NCBI GenBank assembly: GCA_949300515.1
Contig: CASGEP010000014.1
Coordinates: 1 to 64,000, forward strand
Direction: 5' to 3'
Source: an uncultured bacterium
GTDB lineage: Bacteria; Cyanobacteriota; Vampirovibrionia; Gastranaerophilales; Gastranaerophilaceae
Length of the DNA stretch: 64,000 nt
The position numbers and the translations under genes were made by a program. The notes under the pieces are model-generated. The model made no database searches. It was not told the DNA's origin and saw nothing but the letters and a program-made list of their open reading frames with translations. Positions 24,939-33,542 of this stretch are shown piece after piece (within the stretch, counting starts at the first letter, position 1; each line of letters opens with the position of its first letter).

Positions 24939-26018
24939 CTATTTAACTTCTTTTGCCTCGATTACCTTTGCATCGTCTGCAAGCGTGTCGCTGTTTTTGT
25001 GCGCATTCTCCTTATCAAGCTGCTTGTTTATGATAACAGTTTGAACTATTTGGAAAATATTACTTGTTACAAGATACAGAAGCACACCCGCGGGAATAGG
25101 GATGAAAATAAAAGTTAAACCAATCATAAGCGGCATAAACGTGCCCATAGACTTTTGAATTGCCTGCTGTGTAGCATCCTGCTGAATACCTTTTTGTGTC
25201 TGCATCATAACTTTTTGTGAAACCCACATGGTAAGCGCAAAAAGGACTACAAGCAATATGACGTCATAATGAATGGCATTTTGAACCTGCGCCACGGGAA
25301 CATTTGCGGCAAGTATATTATTCATCGGGGTAAATGTAATCGTTTCCGTTTCTTTTGTTTGGTTATCTATTACATTAACCTCAACTTTTTTAATCGCCTT
25401 CAGCTCTGCAAATGTAAGCTTCAGGCTGTCGGGATACATTTTAAGGTCAAAGTTTTGATTTGGTTTTATTTCGCCCTGAACACTGATTGCTTTTGCGGGT
25501 CTGTCAATTTTTACATTATCCAGAACTTTATCTTCAAGATAAACTTTTGCCGTTTTGCCCGCCGTAAAGCTATCGTATGGACCGACAACAAATTTTCCGT
25601 CAAAAGACTGTCCCGCGCTTGATTTTATGGTTGCATCAAGTCTTTTTATAAAAAGAAAACTCGCATCTCCGGCCTGCTGTATAAATTGCGGGCTCATAAG
25701 GGCGCTGTAGAGCAAAATAAAAATCGGAAGCTGCAGCAGCAGGGGCAGACAACCCGCCATCGGGTTAAATTTATGTTCTTTATAGAACTCCATCATTTTC
25801 TGCTGCATCATCTGAGGATTGCTTTTATATCTGTCCTGAATAGCTTTCATTTTTGGCTGCAAAAGCTGCATATTTCTCATAGAGCGCTGCTGGCTTATGC
25901 TTGAGGGCCACAAGCAGCCTCTTACAATTATTGTTAACAGTATTATTGCCAAACCCCAGTTACCTGCGACTTTTGCCAGAGCCTGCAAAAAAGAAAGGGT
26001 TAATCCTATAAAATCCAT
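24939..26018 (-). CDS. yidC: Membrane protein insertase YidC/Oxa1
   Basis: A 359-residue insertase that places proteins in the inner membrane. The N-terminus goes straight into the first membrane segment (no large N-terminal periplasmic domain as in proteobacteria), followed by the cytoplasmic hairpin (RNMQLLQPKMKAIQDRYK), a membrane helix with MAGCLPLLLQLPIF, an insert of about 120 residues on the outer side (about 118-245) and then three membrane helices. An insert at that position is a feature I know from cyanobacterial YidC. The conserved positive residue in the first helix region is Arg33 (TIIVRGCLWP). RNase P or rpmH genes are not adjacent here. Confidence 0.93.
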   Translation of the reverse strand: MDFIGLTLSFLQALAKVAGNWGLAIILLTIIVRGCLWPSSISQQRSMRNMQLLQPKMKAIQDRYKSNPQMMQQKMMEFYKEHKFNPMAGCLPLLLQLPIFILLYSALMSPQFIQQAGDASFLFIKRLDATIKSSAGQSFDGKFVVGPYDSFTAGKTAKVYLEDKVLDNVKIDRPAKAISVQGEIKPNQNFDLKMYPDSLKLTFAELKAIKKVEVNVIDNQTKETETITFTPMNNILAANVPVAQVQNAIHYDVILLVVLFALTMWVSQKVMMQTQKGIQQDATQQAIQKSMGTFMPLMIGLTFIFIPIPAGVLLYLVTSNIFQIVQTVIINKQLDKENAHKNSDTLADDAKVIEAKEVK

Positions 26019-26093
26019 ATTCTCTCCTATGTTGTCATGCCAATTTGACGATTATCAATTTAAATTTTACCTTAAACATGATATTATTCACAT

Positions 26094-27422
26094 ATGGATT
26101 ACACTTTTGATACAATTTGCGCCATAGCAACCCCTTTGAGCAAAGGGGGAATAGGCATTATAAGGGTCAGCGGCGAAAATGCCATCGAGATGGTGCAAAA
26201 AATATTTACAAAAACCATTGCCCCGAAGATGATAAACCACGGCTGGATTGTTGATAACGGCAAAAAAATAGATGAGGTAATTGTACTTCCTTTTGTTGCC
26301 CCTAACAGCTACACAGGCGAAAACGTCGCAGAAATTCAAACACACGGCTCTCCTGTCGTGATAAATCAAATATTGGAGATACTTTTAAACTCGGGCGCAA
26401 GACTTGCCCAAAGGGGTGAATTTACAAAAAGGGCATTTTTAAACCACAAAATGGATTTGTCGCAGGCGGAAGCGGTGCTGGATTTGATAAACGCAAAAAC
26501 GCAAGCAACTGCTCACGGTGCGGCGGGGAGCCTTTGCGGACTTTTAAAAACAAAAATCGAAGAAATAAAATCCAAAATCAGTGCTCTTTTGGGTAAAATT
26601 ATCGCCTCGCTTGATTTTCCGCAGGATGTTGCGGAAGTGGACTATGAGGAAATAATAAAAGAAACCCTGTCGGCAGCAGATGAAATAAAAGATATTTTAA
26701 AAAATGCAAAAATGCACAATATTTTAAGACAGGGTATAAAAATAGCCGTCGCGGGACGTCCGAACGCAGGCAAATCATCTCTTTTTAACGCGCTTTTAAA
26801 TGTCGAGCGCGCAATTGTAACGGAAATCGAAGGTACAACACGTGATACAATTACCGAAACGCTTGATATAAACGGCATAAGCGCAACTCTTATTGATACT
26901 GCAGGCATCAGAGAAAAAAGTCCCGACAAGGTGGAGAAAATAGGGATAGAACAGTCAAAAGCCGCAATAGAAGAAGCAGACATTGTCCTTTGTCTCTATG
27001 ACGGTCAGGCAGGAATTTGCGAAGCCGACAGAAAAATTTTCGACCTTGCAAAAGATAAGAAAAAAATTATAGTAAGAACAAAATGCGACCTTAGCGGCAA
27101 TATTTCAAAGGACGGTGAGATTTCAACCAGTTCCAAAACAAAAGAAGGTATCGAAAAACTGAAAAATGCCATTTACGAAGAAATCATTGGAGTAAATCCG
27201 GCACAGAGCGAATTTTTGACAAATAAAAGACATCAGTACTGTCTTAAAAAAGCTCTTGAGGCTCTTGAAAATGCACTGAACGGCGCAAAAACAGGCGAGC
27301 TGCAGGACTTAATCAGCATTGACCTGAAAGCTGCAGTTACAATCCTTGGCGAAATTAGCGGAGAGGTAATCACGGATGACATTTTGAACGATATTTTTAT
27401 GAATTTTTGTATAGGAAAGTAA
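26094..27422 (+). CDS. mnmE: tRNA modification GTPase MnmE (TrmE)
   Basis: A 442-residue GTPase that, with MnmG, adds the carboxymethylaminomethyl group to U34 of certain tRNAs. The N-terminal domain opens with DTICAIATPLSKGGIGIIRVSG, the G domain has G1 GRPNAGKSS (about residues 221-229), the G2 TRDT and G3 DTAGI motifs, and the C-terminus ends in Phe-Cys-Ile-Gly-Lys, the family's catalytic CxGK. A TGA-TATTAT extended -10 lies about 6 bases before the ATG at 26094, so the mRNA is probably leaderless. Confidence 0.96.
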   Translation: MDYTFDTICAIATPLSKGGIGIIRVSGENAIEMVQKIFTKTIAPKMINHGWIVDNGKKIDEVIVLPFVAPNSYTGENVAEIQTHGSPVVINQILEILLNSGARLAQRGEFTKRAFLNHKMDLSQAEAVLDLINAKTQATAHGAAGSLCGLLKTKIEEIKSKISALLGKIIASLDFPQDVAEVDYEEIIKETLSAADEIKDILKNAKMHNILRQGIKIAVAGRPNAGKSSLFNALLNVERAIVTEIEGTTRDTITETLDINGISATLIDTAGIREKSPDKVEKIGIEQSKAAIEEADIVLCLYDGQAGICEADRKIFDLAKDKKKIIVRTKCDLSGNISKDGEISTSSKTKEGIEKLKNAIYEEIIGVNPAQSEFLTNKRHQYCLKKALEALENALNGAKTGELQDLISIDLKAAVTILGEISGEVITDDILNDIFMNFCIGK

Positions 27423-27578
27423 TTTTTTACACTTTATATGTAACAAAACGTAAACTTTTTTATACAAAATGTTATAAAGAAAATTATCGGGGGAATAGTA
27501 CATAGTGTAAAGATGATATGGCTTAACTGGTTTCAAAGTTTTCTCTCTAATTCCTCTCTCTAATATGTGGTAAAATTT

Positions 27579-27608
27579 ACTGGCTCTCTCGGGTCAGTTT
27601 TTTTTATG
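27579..27608 (+). terminator. Terminator between mnmE and panD
   Basis: An 8-bp stem (27579-27586 with 27591-27598, two G-U pairs, loop TCTC) is followed by eight Ts. It ends about 34 bases before panD. In the 155 bases between mnmE and this stem lies a 16-codon open frame (27512-27562) with two Trp and many Leu/Ser codons and a CT-rich stretch with a repeated CTCTCTAAT; I cannot tell whether it is a leader peptide. Confidence 0.7.
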
Positions 27609-27641
27609 TCTGTATTTTTATTTTTGCTATATAATATGGCT

Positions 27642-27989
27642 ATGTTAATGGAATTTTTATACGCAAAAATACACAGAGCAACCGTAACCGACGCAAATCT
27701 TGAATACGTCGGCTCTATTACGATAGATAAAGCATTACTTAGGGCTTCAAATATTAAAGTAAATCAAAAAGTTGAAATTTTAGACATAAACAACGGTGAA
27801 AGGTTTTCCACATACGTAATCGAGGGAGAAGAAAACTCGGGAGTAATATGCCTGAACGGAGCCGCAGCACGAAAAGTACAAAAGGGCGATAAGGTGATAA
27901 TAGTTGCCTATGCAATTTTGGATGAAAAAGAACAGCAAACCTTTACCCCGAAGGTCGTACATGTCGATGAAAACAATAAGATTATCTAG
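27642..27989 (+). CDS. panD: Aspartate 1-decarboxylase PanD
   Basis: A 115-residue pyruvoyl enzyme making beta-alanine from aspartate for pantothenate and CoA. The opening [14 protein letters not shown] and the self-cleavage site Tyr-Val-Gly-Ser (the Gly-Ser bond gives the pyruvoyl group) are clear, as is the NGAAAR core. The start could be ATG 27642 or 27648. A TATATAAT box ends at 27635, so transcription should begin near 27642, which makes the mRNA leaderless with that ATG. Other pan genes are not adjacent. Its last 4 bases overlap the convergent ilvN. Confidence 0.92.
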   Translation: MLMEFLYAKIHRATVTDANLEYVGSITIDKALLRASNIKVNQKVEILDINNGERFSTYVIEGEENSGVICLNGAAARKVQKGDKVIIVAYAILDEKEQQTFTPKVVHVDENNKII

Positions 27990-28465
27990 CCCCTTGCTAT
28001 TGCAACTTTTCCGCTTCTGACAAAATCTTTATAGCCATAGGGCTTTATAAGCTCTATTAATGCCTGTATCTGCTTTTCGTCCGCAACCATGCGAAGTGTA
28101 TAGTTTTTATCCGTTATATCAATAACTTTTGCGCCCGTGACCTCTGCAATTCGCAAAATTTTATCCGCATCTTCGTCTTTTACCTGAATTTTTACCATAA
28201 CAATCTCACGCTCAATCGCTTCATTTACCGATAAATCCGAAACTTTTAAAACAGGTATCAATCTGTGCAGCTGTTTACAAATCTGCTCTATAGCTTCGCT
28301 TGTCGCAACGGTTGTAATGGTAATTCTTGAATAATTTCTGTCAATCGTAGGCGCAACGGTTAAGCTTTCAATGTTATAACCGCGCCCCGAAAACAGGTCA
28401 ACCACGCGCGAAAGCACGCCCGCTTCGTTTGTTACAAGTATAGATAAAGTATGTAATGTGCTCAT
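27986..28465 (-). CDS. ilvN: Acetolactate synthase, small regulatory subunit
   Basis: A 159-residue ACT-domain subunit that activates the catalytic subunit and gives valine feedback control. The ACT domain opens [29 protein letters not shown] (about residues 6-35), and the ALS-type C-terminal domain follows (about 80-155). ATG 28465 is preceded by AGGAGA at 6 bases. The frame extends upstream to 28537 inside ilvB, but that start is unsupported. It lies 8 bases after the ilvB stop in the ilvB-ilvN operon. Confidence 0.94.
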   Translation of the reverse strand: MSTLHTLSILVTNEAGVLSRVVDLFSGRGYNIESLTVAPTIDRNYSRITITTVATSEAIEQICKQLHRLIPVLKVSDLSVNEAIEREIVMVKIQVKDEDADKILRIAEVTGAKVIDITDKNYTLRMVADEKQIQALIELIKPYGYKDFVRSGKVAIARG

Positions 28466-28473
28466 ATTCTCTC

Positions 28474-30189
28474 CTAGCAAACCTTTTGATCGTTTGAAAG
28501 CAACACCTTGTTCAGCGGCTGACCTGCAAGTACCCACGGGTAAACCATTTCAAAGCTTTCTACAACAAAGTCTATAAAAACGGAACAATTTGACTCCATC
28601 GCCTCTTTGAGCGCGGGTACAATATCCTGTTCTTTCTCGACTCTAATACCCTTTGCACCGTATGCCTCCGCTAATTTAACAAAGTCGGGCGACGATATTT
28701 TTGTCTGGCTGTAATGCTCATTAAAAAGCTTTTCCTGCCACTGGCGCACCATACCCAGATATCCGTTATTTATTACACAGTTTACGACTTTCAAGCCGTA
28801 ATCCATACAGGTTGCAAGCTCCTGAATGTTCATCTGGATAGAGCCGTCGCCCGCAATATTTAAAACGAGCGAATTTTTATTTGCAATTGCCGCCCCTATT
28901 GCAGCGGGAAAACCAAATCCCATAGTCCCGAGCCCGCCCGATGTTATAAAATGGCGCGGCTCGTCGAATTTGAAAAACTGTGCACACCACATCTGATGTT
29001 GTCCGACTTCTGTTGTAACAATAGGATGAAAAGGTTTTGTATATTCATAAATTGTCTTAATCACTTTAACTGCGCTTAATTTATCCGACGGACACTCGGG
29101 AATTGCACGCTTTTTCTTCCATTCATCAATTTGATTAAGCCATTTTTCTTTTACTGTGTGGTCTATCACAATCGGTTTTGAGGTAAGCTCCTCAATCATT
29201 GCTTTTAAAACATTTTTTGCATCCCCTACAATAGGAATATCCACCTTAACATTTTTGGAAATTGAACAGGGGTCTATATCTATATGGATTACCTGAGAAT
29301 CACGCGCAAAACGTTTCAGACAGCCCGTAATCCTGTCATTAAAACGAGTGCCCACCGCAATAATAACATCGGCATGCACAACCGCATAATTTGCCCAGTA
29401 GTTTCCGTGCATACCCAGCATACCGAGGCTTTGTGAGGAGCTTTCGGGATAAGTTCCCTTTCCCATAAGCGTGTGGGCAACAGGAATTTCTAAAAGCTGT
29501 GCCAGTTTTGTAAGTTCGTATGACGCGCCCGCCTGCAAAACACCGCCGCCCGAGATTATAACGGGTCTTTGCGCCTCTCTTATTAATTTCAGGGCTTTTG
29601 AAATCTGCAAAGGGTGTCCTTTGTATGTCGGGTTGTAGCCTGCAAGTTTTACTTCTTTCGGGTACTCAAAAGGCGCTTTTGCTACAAGGATATCTTTTGG
29701 CATATCAATCACGACAGGCCCCGGTTTGCCCGTTGTTGCTATATAAAACGCTTCCCTAATTACTCTGGCTAAATCTTTAACATCTTTCACCAGATAGTTG
29801 TGTTTGCAGCACGAGCGCGTAATACCTATTATATCAGCCTCCTGAAAAGCATCATTTCCTATTTGTTCCGTTGAAACCTGACCCGTAAAAACAACTAGCG
29901 GATAGCCGTCATAATAGGCATTTGCAATACCCGTTACGGTATTTGTTGCCCCCGGACCCGACGTTACAAGCGCCACCCCGGGGCGTCCCGATACTCTTGC
30001 ATACCCTTCCGCGGCATGAATAGCCGCCTGCTCGTGGCGTACAAGATAGTGTTTTATTTTATCCTGATTGTATAAGGCTTCGTAAATGTTTAAAATGACG
30101 CCGCCCGGATAACCGAAAATTTCCGTAACACCTTGTGCTTCAAGTGATTTAAGGAAAATCTGTGCGCCCGTAAACATTTCTTTAGCCAT
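28474..30189 (-). CDS. ilvB: Acetolactate synthase, catalytic subunit
   Basis: A 571-residue thiamine-diphosphate enzyme joining two pyruvates (or pyruvate and 2-oxobutyrate) in valine, leucine and isoleucine synthesis. The N-terminal PYR domain has the catalytic Glu in VRHEQAAIHAAEGYAR (about residues 46-61); the FAD-type middle domain follows, and the thiamine motif is GDGSIQMNIQEL followed by Asn-Asn-Gly-Tyr-Leu-Gly-Met (about 445-475). Biosynthetic type, with ilvN right behind. ATG 30189 is preceded by GGAG, and its -10 shares a palindrome with the divergent transporter gene. Confidence 0.95.
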   Translation of the reverse strand: MAKEMFTGAQIFLKSLEAQGVTEIFGYPGGVILNIYEALYNQDKIKHYLVRHEQAAIHAAEGYARVSGRPGVALVTSGPGATNTVTGIANAYYDGYPLVVFTGQVSTEQIGNDAFQEADIIGITRSCCKHNYLVKDVKDLARVIREAFYIATTGKPGPVVIDMPKDILVAKAPFEYPKEVKLAGYNPTYKGHPLQISKALKLIREAQRPVIISGGGVLQAGASYELTKLAQLLEIPVAHTLMGKGTYPESSSQSLGMLGMHGNYWANYAVVHADVIIAVGTRFNDRITGCLKRFARDSQVIHIDIDPCSISKNVKVDIPIVGDAKNVLKAMIEELTSKPIVIDHTVKEKWLNQIDEWKKKRAIPECPSDKLSAVKVIKTIYEYTKPFHPIVTTEVGQHQMWCAQFFKFDEPRHFITSGGLGTMGFGFPAAIGAAIANKNSLVLNIAGDGSIQMNIQELATCMDYGLKVVNCVINNGYLGMVRQWQEKLFNEHYSQTKISSPDFVKLAEAYGAKGIRVEKEQDIVPALKEAMESNCSVFIDFVVESFEMVYPWVLAGQPLNKVLLSNDQKVC

Positions 30190-30212
30190 GTCATTTTCTC
30201 CATTACTTTTTG

Positions 30213-30229
30213 GTATAATTGCATTATAC
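30213..30229. promoter_or_regulatory. Palindromic -10 shared by ilvB and the SulP gene
   Basis: GTATAAT, TGC, ATTATAC is a perfect 17-bp palindrome. Its plus-strand TATAAT (30214-30219, with an upstream TGG making it an extended -10) ends 11 bases before the SulP ATG; its minus-strand TATAAT (30228-30223) serves ilvB. The two promoters overlap, so their transcription should compete. Confidence 0.6.
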
Positions 30230-30230
30230 T

Positions 30231-31865
30231 ATGAACATAAAGTCAAGTGAAATTAAATTAAAAAGTATATGCAAAGATTTAACGGGAGGAGCTTTAGGTG
30301 CAGTAATAGCCCTTCCTCAGGCGCTTGCATTCGGCGTTGCAATAGGCACCGGAGCCTCAAGCGGTCTGTGGGGCGCAATTATACTGTGCTTTACGGTCGG
30401 ACTCTTAGGCTGTAATCAGCCTCTCCTGTCAGGTCCGACGGGTCCTGCGGCAATTGTTTGCGCTTCTGCGCTTGCAGTTTTAGGCGGCAATATCAACTCG
30501 CTTTTTGCGGTAATTTTCCTTGCGGGGCTGTTCCAGATAATAATTTCGCGCACAAGTTTAACAAAAATCGTTAAATATATTCCCTATCCCGTTATTTCAG
30601 GGTTTATGAATGCCGTGGGCGTAATATTGATAATTTTGCAGCTAAACCCTTTTCTGGGCACAAAGTCATCATCTACCCCGATATCAGCCTTTGAAAGTAT
30701 CTCTTACGTGCTTCAAAACGTCAATGAAAACGCACTTTTAACAGGTATTTTAACCCTGACGATTATTTTTTGCACACCGAAAAAAATTTCAAAAATTATC
30801 CCTTCGCAAATACTTGCCCTTATTATAAGCACAATTGCGGCTATGGCATACAATCTTGACCTGCCTGTAGTTCAAGGGGTTACGTCCAATCTCCCCTCCG
30901 TTATACGGGCGGATTTTTCAAACATAAAGACACTTTTAGTGCCCGCGCTTGTAATTGCAATCGTATGCACCTCGGAAAGCCTTATGACAAGCCTTGTCAC
31001 CGACTCGCTCACCAAAACAAACGGTAATACAAAAAGAATGGTCCTCTCGCAAGGGCTTGGAAACTTAATGTGTTCGCTGTTTGGTGCAATCCCCGGCTCC
31101 GGCGCCACCATGCGCTCCGTTGCAGCCGTAAAAGCCGGAGGCAGAACAAGGTTTTGCGCACTGACCTGTGCCGTGATTTTACTTTTAGTGGTGCTTTTTG
31201 CCCACGATTTTGCAAATAATATACCGCTTAGCGCTCTTGCTGCCATACTTTTTAAAGTCGGGTGGGATATAGTTGATACAAAACTTTTAAAAGTTGTAAA
31301 ATACGCCCCGAAACAAGATTTGATAGTAATGTTCATTGTATTTTTCCTCACCGTTTTCTATGATTTGATACTTGGGGTAAGCACGGGAATAGTGCTCTCT
31401 GCGCTAATTTTTGCCAAACAGCTCGCCGACAGTACAAATGTAAAATTCAGAGATATTGAGGATGAACACTCAATTGAAATTGAGAAAAAATTGCAGAGTG
31501 AAGCAGGGTATAAAATAAGAGCGGTGCATATTTTCGGGGAGTTTTTCTTTGGCAGCGCAACACAAATTATTTCACATTTTGAAGAAATTCTCGGCACAAA
31601 ATACCTTATAATATGCTATGAATCTGAAAATGTCCTTGATATCAGCGCCGTTTTTGCACTTGAGGACATTATCACAAGACTGAAATCGCAAGACATAACC
31701 CCTCATCTCGTCATAAAAAATTCAAAAATCCTAAAACAGCTGGATGACCTTGGAATTTGCGCACAGATAGGCAGGGAAAATGTTTTCTACAGCGAAGATG
31801 AAGCCATTGAAAATGCAAAAAAGCTTTTAAAACTTGAAAATAATAACAAACATCGCGGTGAGTAA
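30231..31865 (+). CDS. SulP-family anion transporter with STAS domain
   Basis: A 544-residue inner membrane anion permease. About 10-12 hydrophobic segments fill residues 20-400, with the family's conserved Ser-Gly-Pro-Thr-Gly-Pro (LLSGPTGPAAIV) near 65 and IPGSGATMRS near 290. A STAS domain follows (about 425-540). SulP proteins carry sulfate, bicarbonate or dicarboxylates; sequence alone does not say which, though relatives in cyanobacteria (BicA) take up bicarbonate. ATG 30231 follows the -10 box by 11 bases with no ribosome site, so a near-leaderless mRNA is likely. Confidence 0.88.
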   Translation: MNIKSSEIKLKSICKDLTGGALGAVIALPQALAFGVAIGTGASSGLWGAIILCFTVGLLGCNQPLLSGPTGPAAIVCASALAVLGGNINSLFAVIFLAGLFQIIISRTSLTKIVKYIPYPVISGFMNAVGVILIILQLNPFLGTKSSSTPISAFESISYVLQNVNENALLTGILTLTIIFCTPKKISKIIPSQILALIISTIAAMAYNLDLPVVQGVTSNLPSVIRADFSNIKTLLVPALVIAIVCTSESLMTSLVTDSLTKTNGNTKRMVLSQGLGNLMCSLFGAIPGSGATMRSVAAVKAGGRTRFCALTCAVILLLVVLFAHDFANNIPLSALAAILFKVGWDIVDTKLLKVVKYAPKQDLIVMFIVFFLTVFYDLILGVSTGIVLSALIFAKQLADSTNVKFRDIEDEHSIEIEKKLQSEAGYKIRAVHIFGEFFFGSATQIISHFEEILGTKYLIICYESENVLDISAVFALEDIITRLKSQDITPHLVIKNSKILKQLDDLGICAQIGRENVFYSEDEAIENAKKLLKLENNNKHRGE

Positions 31866-31931
31866 ATCTTAAGGGTAATTATTTTTTTAATCGTTTTGCG
31901 TATCTTTTTTAAAAAAGAAAGGATAAGCAAA

Positions 31932-32333
31932 ATGACAAACAAACTGGATATATTCAAGTGTAATGTATGCGGAAACATAGTCGAGGTAGTGCTCTCTGGC
32001 GGGGGCGAGCTTGTATGCTGCAATGAACCCATGGAGCTTGTCACACCAAAGACGGTAGAGTCAATGAATGAAAAACACGTACCCGTATTGGAAGAAAACG
32101 GTGACGAAAAAATAATTAAAGTAGGCTCAATACCCCACCCTATGGAAGATGAGCACTATATTCAATTTATAGAGGTAATTTCAAAAGACCACAGGTGGGT
32201 AAAGAGAAAATATCTGCACCCGCACGAACAACCCGAGGCAAAATTCAGCTGCAAATGCGACAAGAAATTTGATGCATATGCCTACTGCAATATACACGGA
32301 CTCTGGGAAAATAAATTTGAAGGAGAAAACTAA
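31932..32333 (+). CDS. dfx: Desulfoferrodoxin (superoxide reductase)
   Basis: A 133-residue two-iron superoxide reductase that turns superoxide into hydrogen peroxide without making oxygen, typical of anaerobes. Center I cysteines are Cys10, Cys13, Cys29 and Cys30; center II ligands are His49, His69, His75, Cys119 and His122, with the conserved Glu47-Lys48 pair. All key residues are present. ATG 31932 is preceded by AAAGGA at 7 bases. Ferritin follows after 2 bases, and its ribosome site lies in the end of this gene, so superoxide removal and iron storage are coupled. Confidence 0.94.
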   Translation: MTNKLDIFKCNVCGNIVEVVLSGGGELVCCNEPMELVTPKTVESMNEKHVPVLEENGDEKIIKVGSIPHPMEDEHYIQFIEVISKDHRWVKRKYLHPHEQPEAKFSCKCDKKFDAYAYCNIHGLWENKFEGEN

Positions 32334-32335
32334 AT

Positions 32336-32818
32336 ATGGATAACAGAACAAATGACCTTTTAAACAGGCAAATTAATATTGAATTTTACAGTGCATATCT
32401 GTATCTTGCAATGTCGACATATTTTAGCGAAATAAATATGGACGGCTTTGCAAAATTTATGAAAAAACAGGCAAAAGAGGAGCTTGAACATGCGCAAAAA
32501 ATCTATGATTATCTGCTTTTAAGGGATAAGAAAATCACTTATCAGAGAATTGAAGCGCCTGACACAGACTGGATTAGCGCGCTTGATGTATTGGATGATG
32601 CAATTGAACATGAAAAAACGGTAAGTGCAAAGATTAACGAATTGTACAGAGTTGCAAAAGAAACCGATGACTATGCAACGATGAACTTTTTGGATTGGTT
32701 TGTTGAAGAACAACTTGAAGAAGAAGAAAAATTTCGTATCTTAAGAGAAAAAATAAAAGCTTTTGACGAGTGCAGCTGTACTCTTGAGGCTATGGACAGA
32801 GAACTCAACAAAGAATAA
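32336..32818 (+). CDS. ftn: Ferritin (non-heme iron storage)
   Basis: A 160-residue bacterial ferritin subunit. The ferroxidase residues are visible: Glu17-region NIEFYSAYLYLAM, then EELEHAQK with Glu and His near 50-53, and the later Glu-rich helix FVEEQLEEEEKF near 125. It would form a 24-mer shell that oxidises and stores iron, preventing Fenton chemistry from the peroxide made by the superoxide reductase encoded just upstream. Start 32336 has GGAG 11 bases before. A terminator follows at 32822. Confidence 0.93.
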   Translation: MDNRTNDLLNRQINIEFYSAYLYLAMSTYFSEINMDGFAKFMKKQAKEELEHAQKIYDYLLLRDKKITYQRIEAPDTDWISALDVLDDAIEHEKTVSAKINELYRVAKETDDYATMNFLDWFVEEQLEEEEKFRILREKIKAFDECSCTLEAMDRELNKE

Positions 32819-32821
32819 TAC

Positions 32822-32857
32822 AGGGGGCTTATGCCCTCTTATTTTATTATTTTTTTG
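32822..32857 (+). terminator. Terminator of the dfx-ftn operon
   Basis: A 7-bp stem with one G-U pair (32822-32828 with 32833-32839, loop TTAT) is followed by a T-rich tract including seven Ts. The tail overlaps the last codons of the convergent nth gene. Confidence 0.75.
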
Positions 32858-33495
32858 CAAAAATCACCAATCGAGCATATCTCGCACAGAGGTTTTTGGG
32901 GCTTGCAGACGTTTTGCCCGTGGGTAACAAGCAGAGTATTAAAATCAATCCAGTATTTTTTCGGCAATTTATCCCTCAGTGCAAATTCCGTTTCGTCGGG
33001 ATTTTTTGTTTTTACATACCCCAGACGGTTGCAAATCCTGTGAACATGAACATCAACACATATTGCAGGCTTATTAAAACCTTTTGTCAAAACAAGATTT
33101 GCGGTTTTTCTTCCCACCCCTTTAAGTTTAACAAGTTCATCTATGGTATCAGGGACCTTCGAGTTATATTTTTCAACAATTTCTCTTGATAAATCAATTA
33201 TCTGCCGTGCTTTGTTCCTATAAAAACCGACAGGATAAATAGCATCGGTGAGTTTTTGTAAATCGGCTTTCATAATCTCCTGCGGCGTTCTTCCAAGCTC
33301 AAGCATGCGCATTGCGGCGGGATAAGTTGTTTTATCGTTTGTCCTGAGGCTTAAAATGCAGCAGATTAAAACAATATAAGGATCGGCAGCGCGCTCCATA
33401 AATTCAACAAACTCGGTCCTTTTGACCACATTTGTTTTGTTATCCTTCTCTAAGTTATTTATAATTTTATCTATATCCATTTTGGCAACTTGCAT
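32839..33495 (-). CDS. nth: Endonuclease III, base-excision DNA glycosylase
   Basis: A 218-residue HhH-GPD glycosylase/AP lyase removing oxidised pyrimidines. The helix-hairpin-helix is LKGVGRKTANLVL with catalytic Lys near residue 120, the catalytic Asp is in CVDVHVHR near 138, and the 4Fe-4S loop has Cys spaced 6-2-5 (about 196-212). Start 33495 is used; MDIDK at 33480 is an alternative because the upstream -10 boxes are so close that transcription may begin next to either ATG. Divergent from trxA. Confidence 0.93.
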   Translation of the reverse strand: MQVAKMDIDKIINNLEKDNKTNVVKRTEFVEFMERAADPYIVLICCILSLRTNDKTTYPAAMRMLELGRTPQEIMKADLQKLTDAIYPVGFYRNKARQIIDLSREIVEKYNSKVPDTIDELVKLKGVGRKTANLVLTKGFNKPAICVDVHVHRICNRLGYVKTKNPDETEFALRDKLPKKYWIDFNTLLVTHGQNVCKPQKPLCEICSIGDFCKKIIK

Positions 33496-33498
33496 GTA

Positions 33499-33518
33499 AT
33501 TATAATTGTGATTATAAT
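33499..33518. promoter_or_regulatory. Mirrored -10 boxes between nth and trxA
   Basis: Two ATTATAAT units (each its own reverse complement) lie at 33499-33506 and 33511-33518, so TATAAT is present on both strands twice. The plus strand has a 24-base leader with a good ribosome site for trxA; the minus strand has an almost leaderless nth transcript. Confidence 0.5.
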
Positions 33519-33542
33519 ACGTAAAAAAGGAGAAAACAAATT

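Noticed and set aside
28466-28537. Upstream extension of ilvN into ilvB
   Set aside because: The ACT domain begins at the internal ATG 28465, which has AGGAGA in front.
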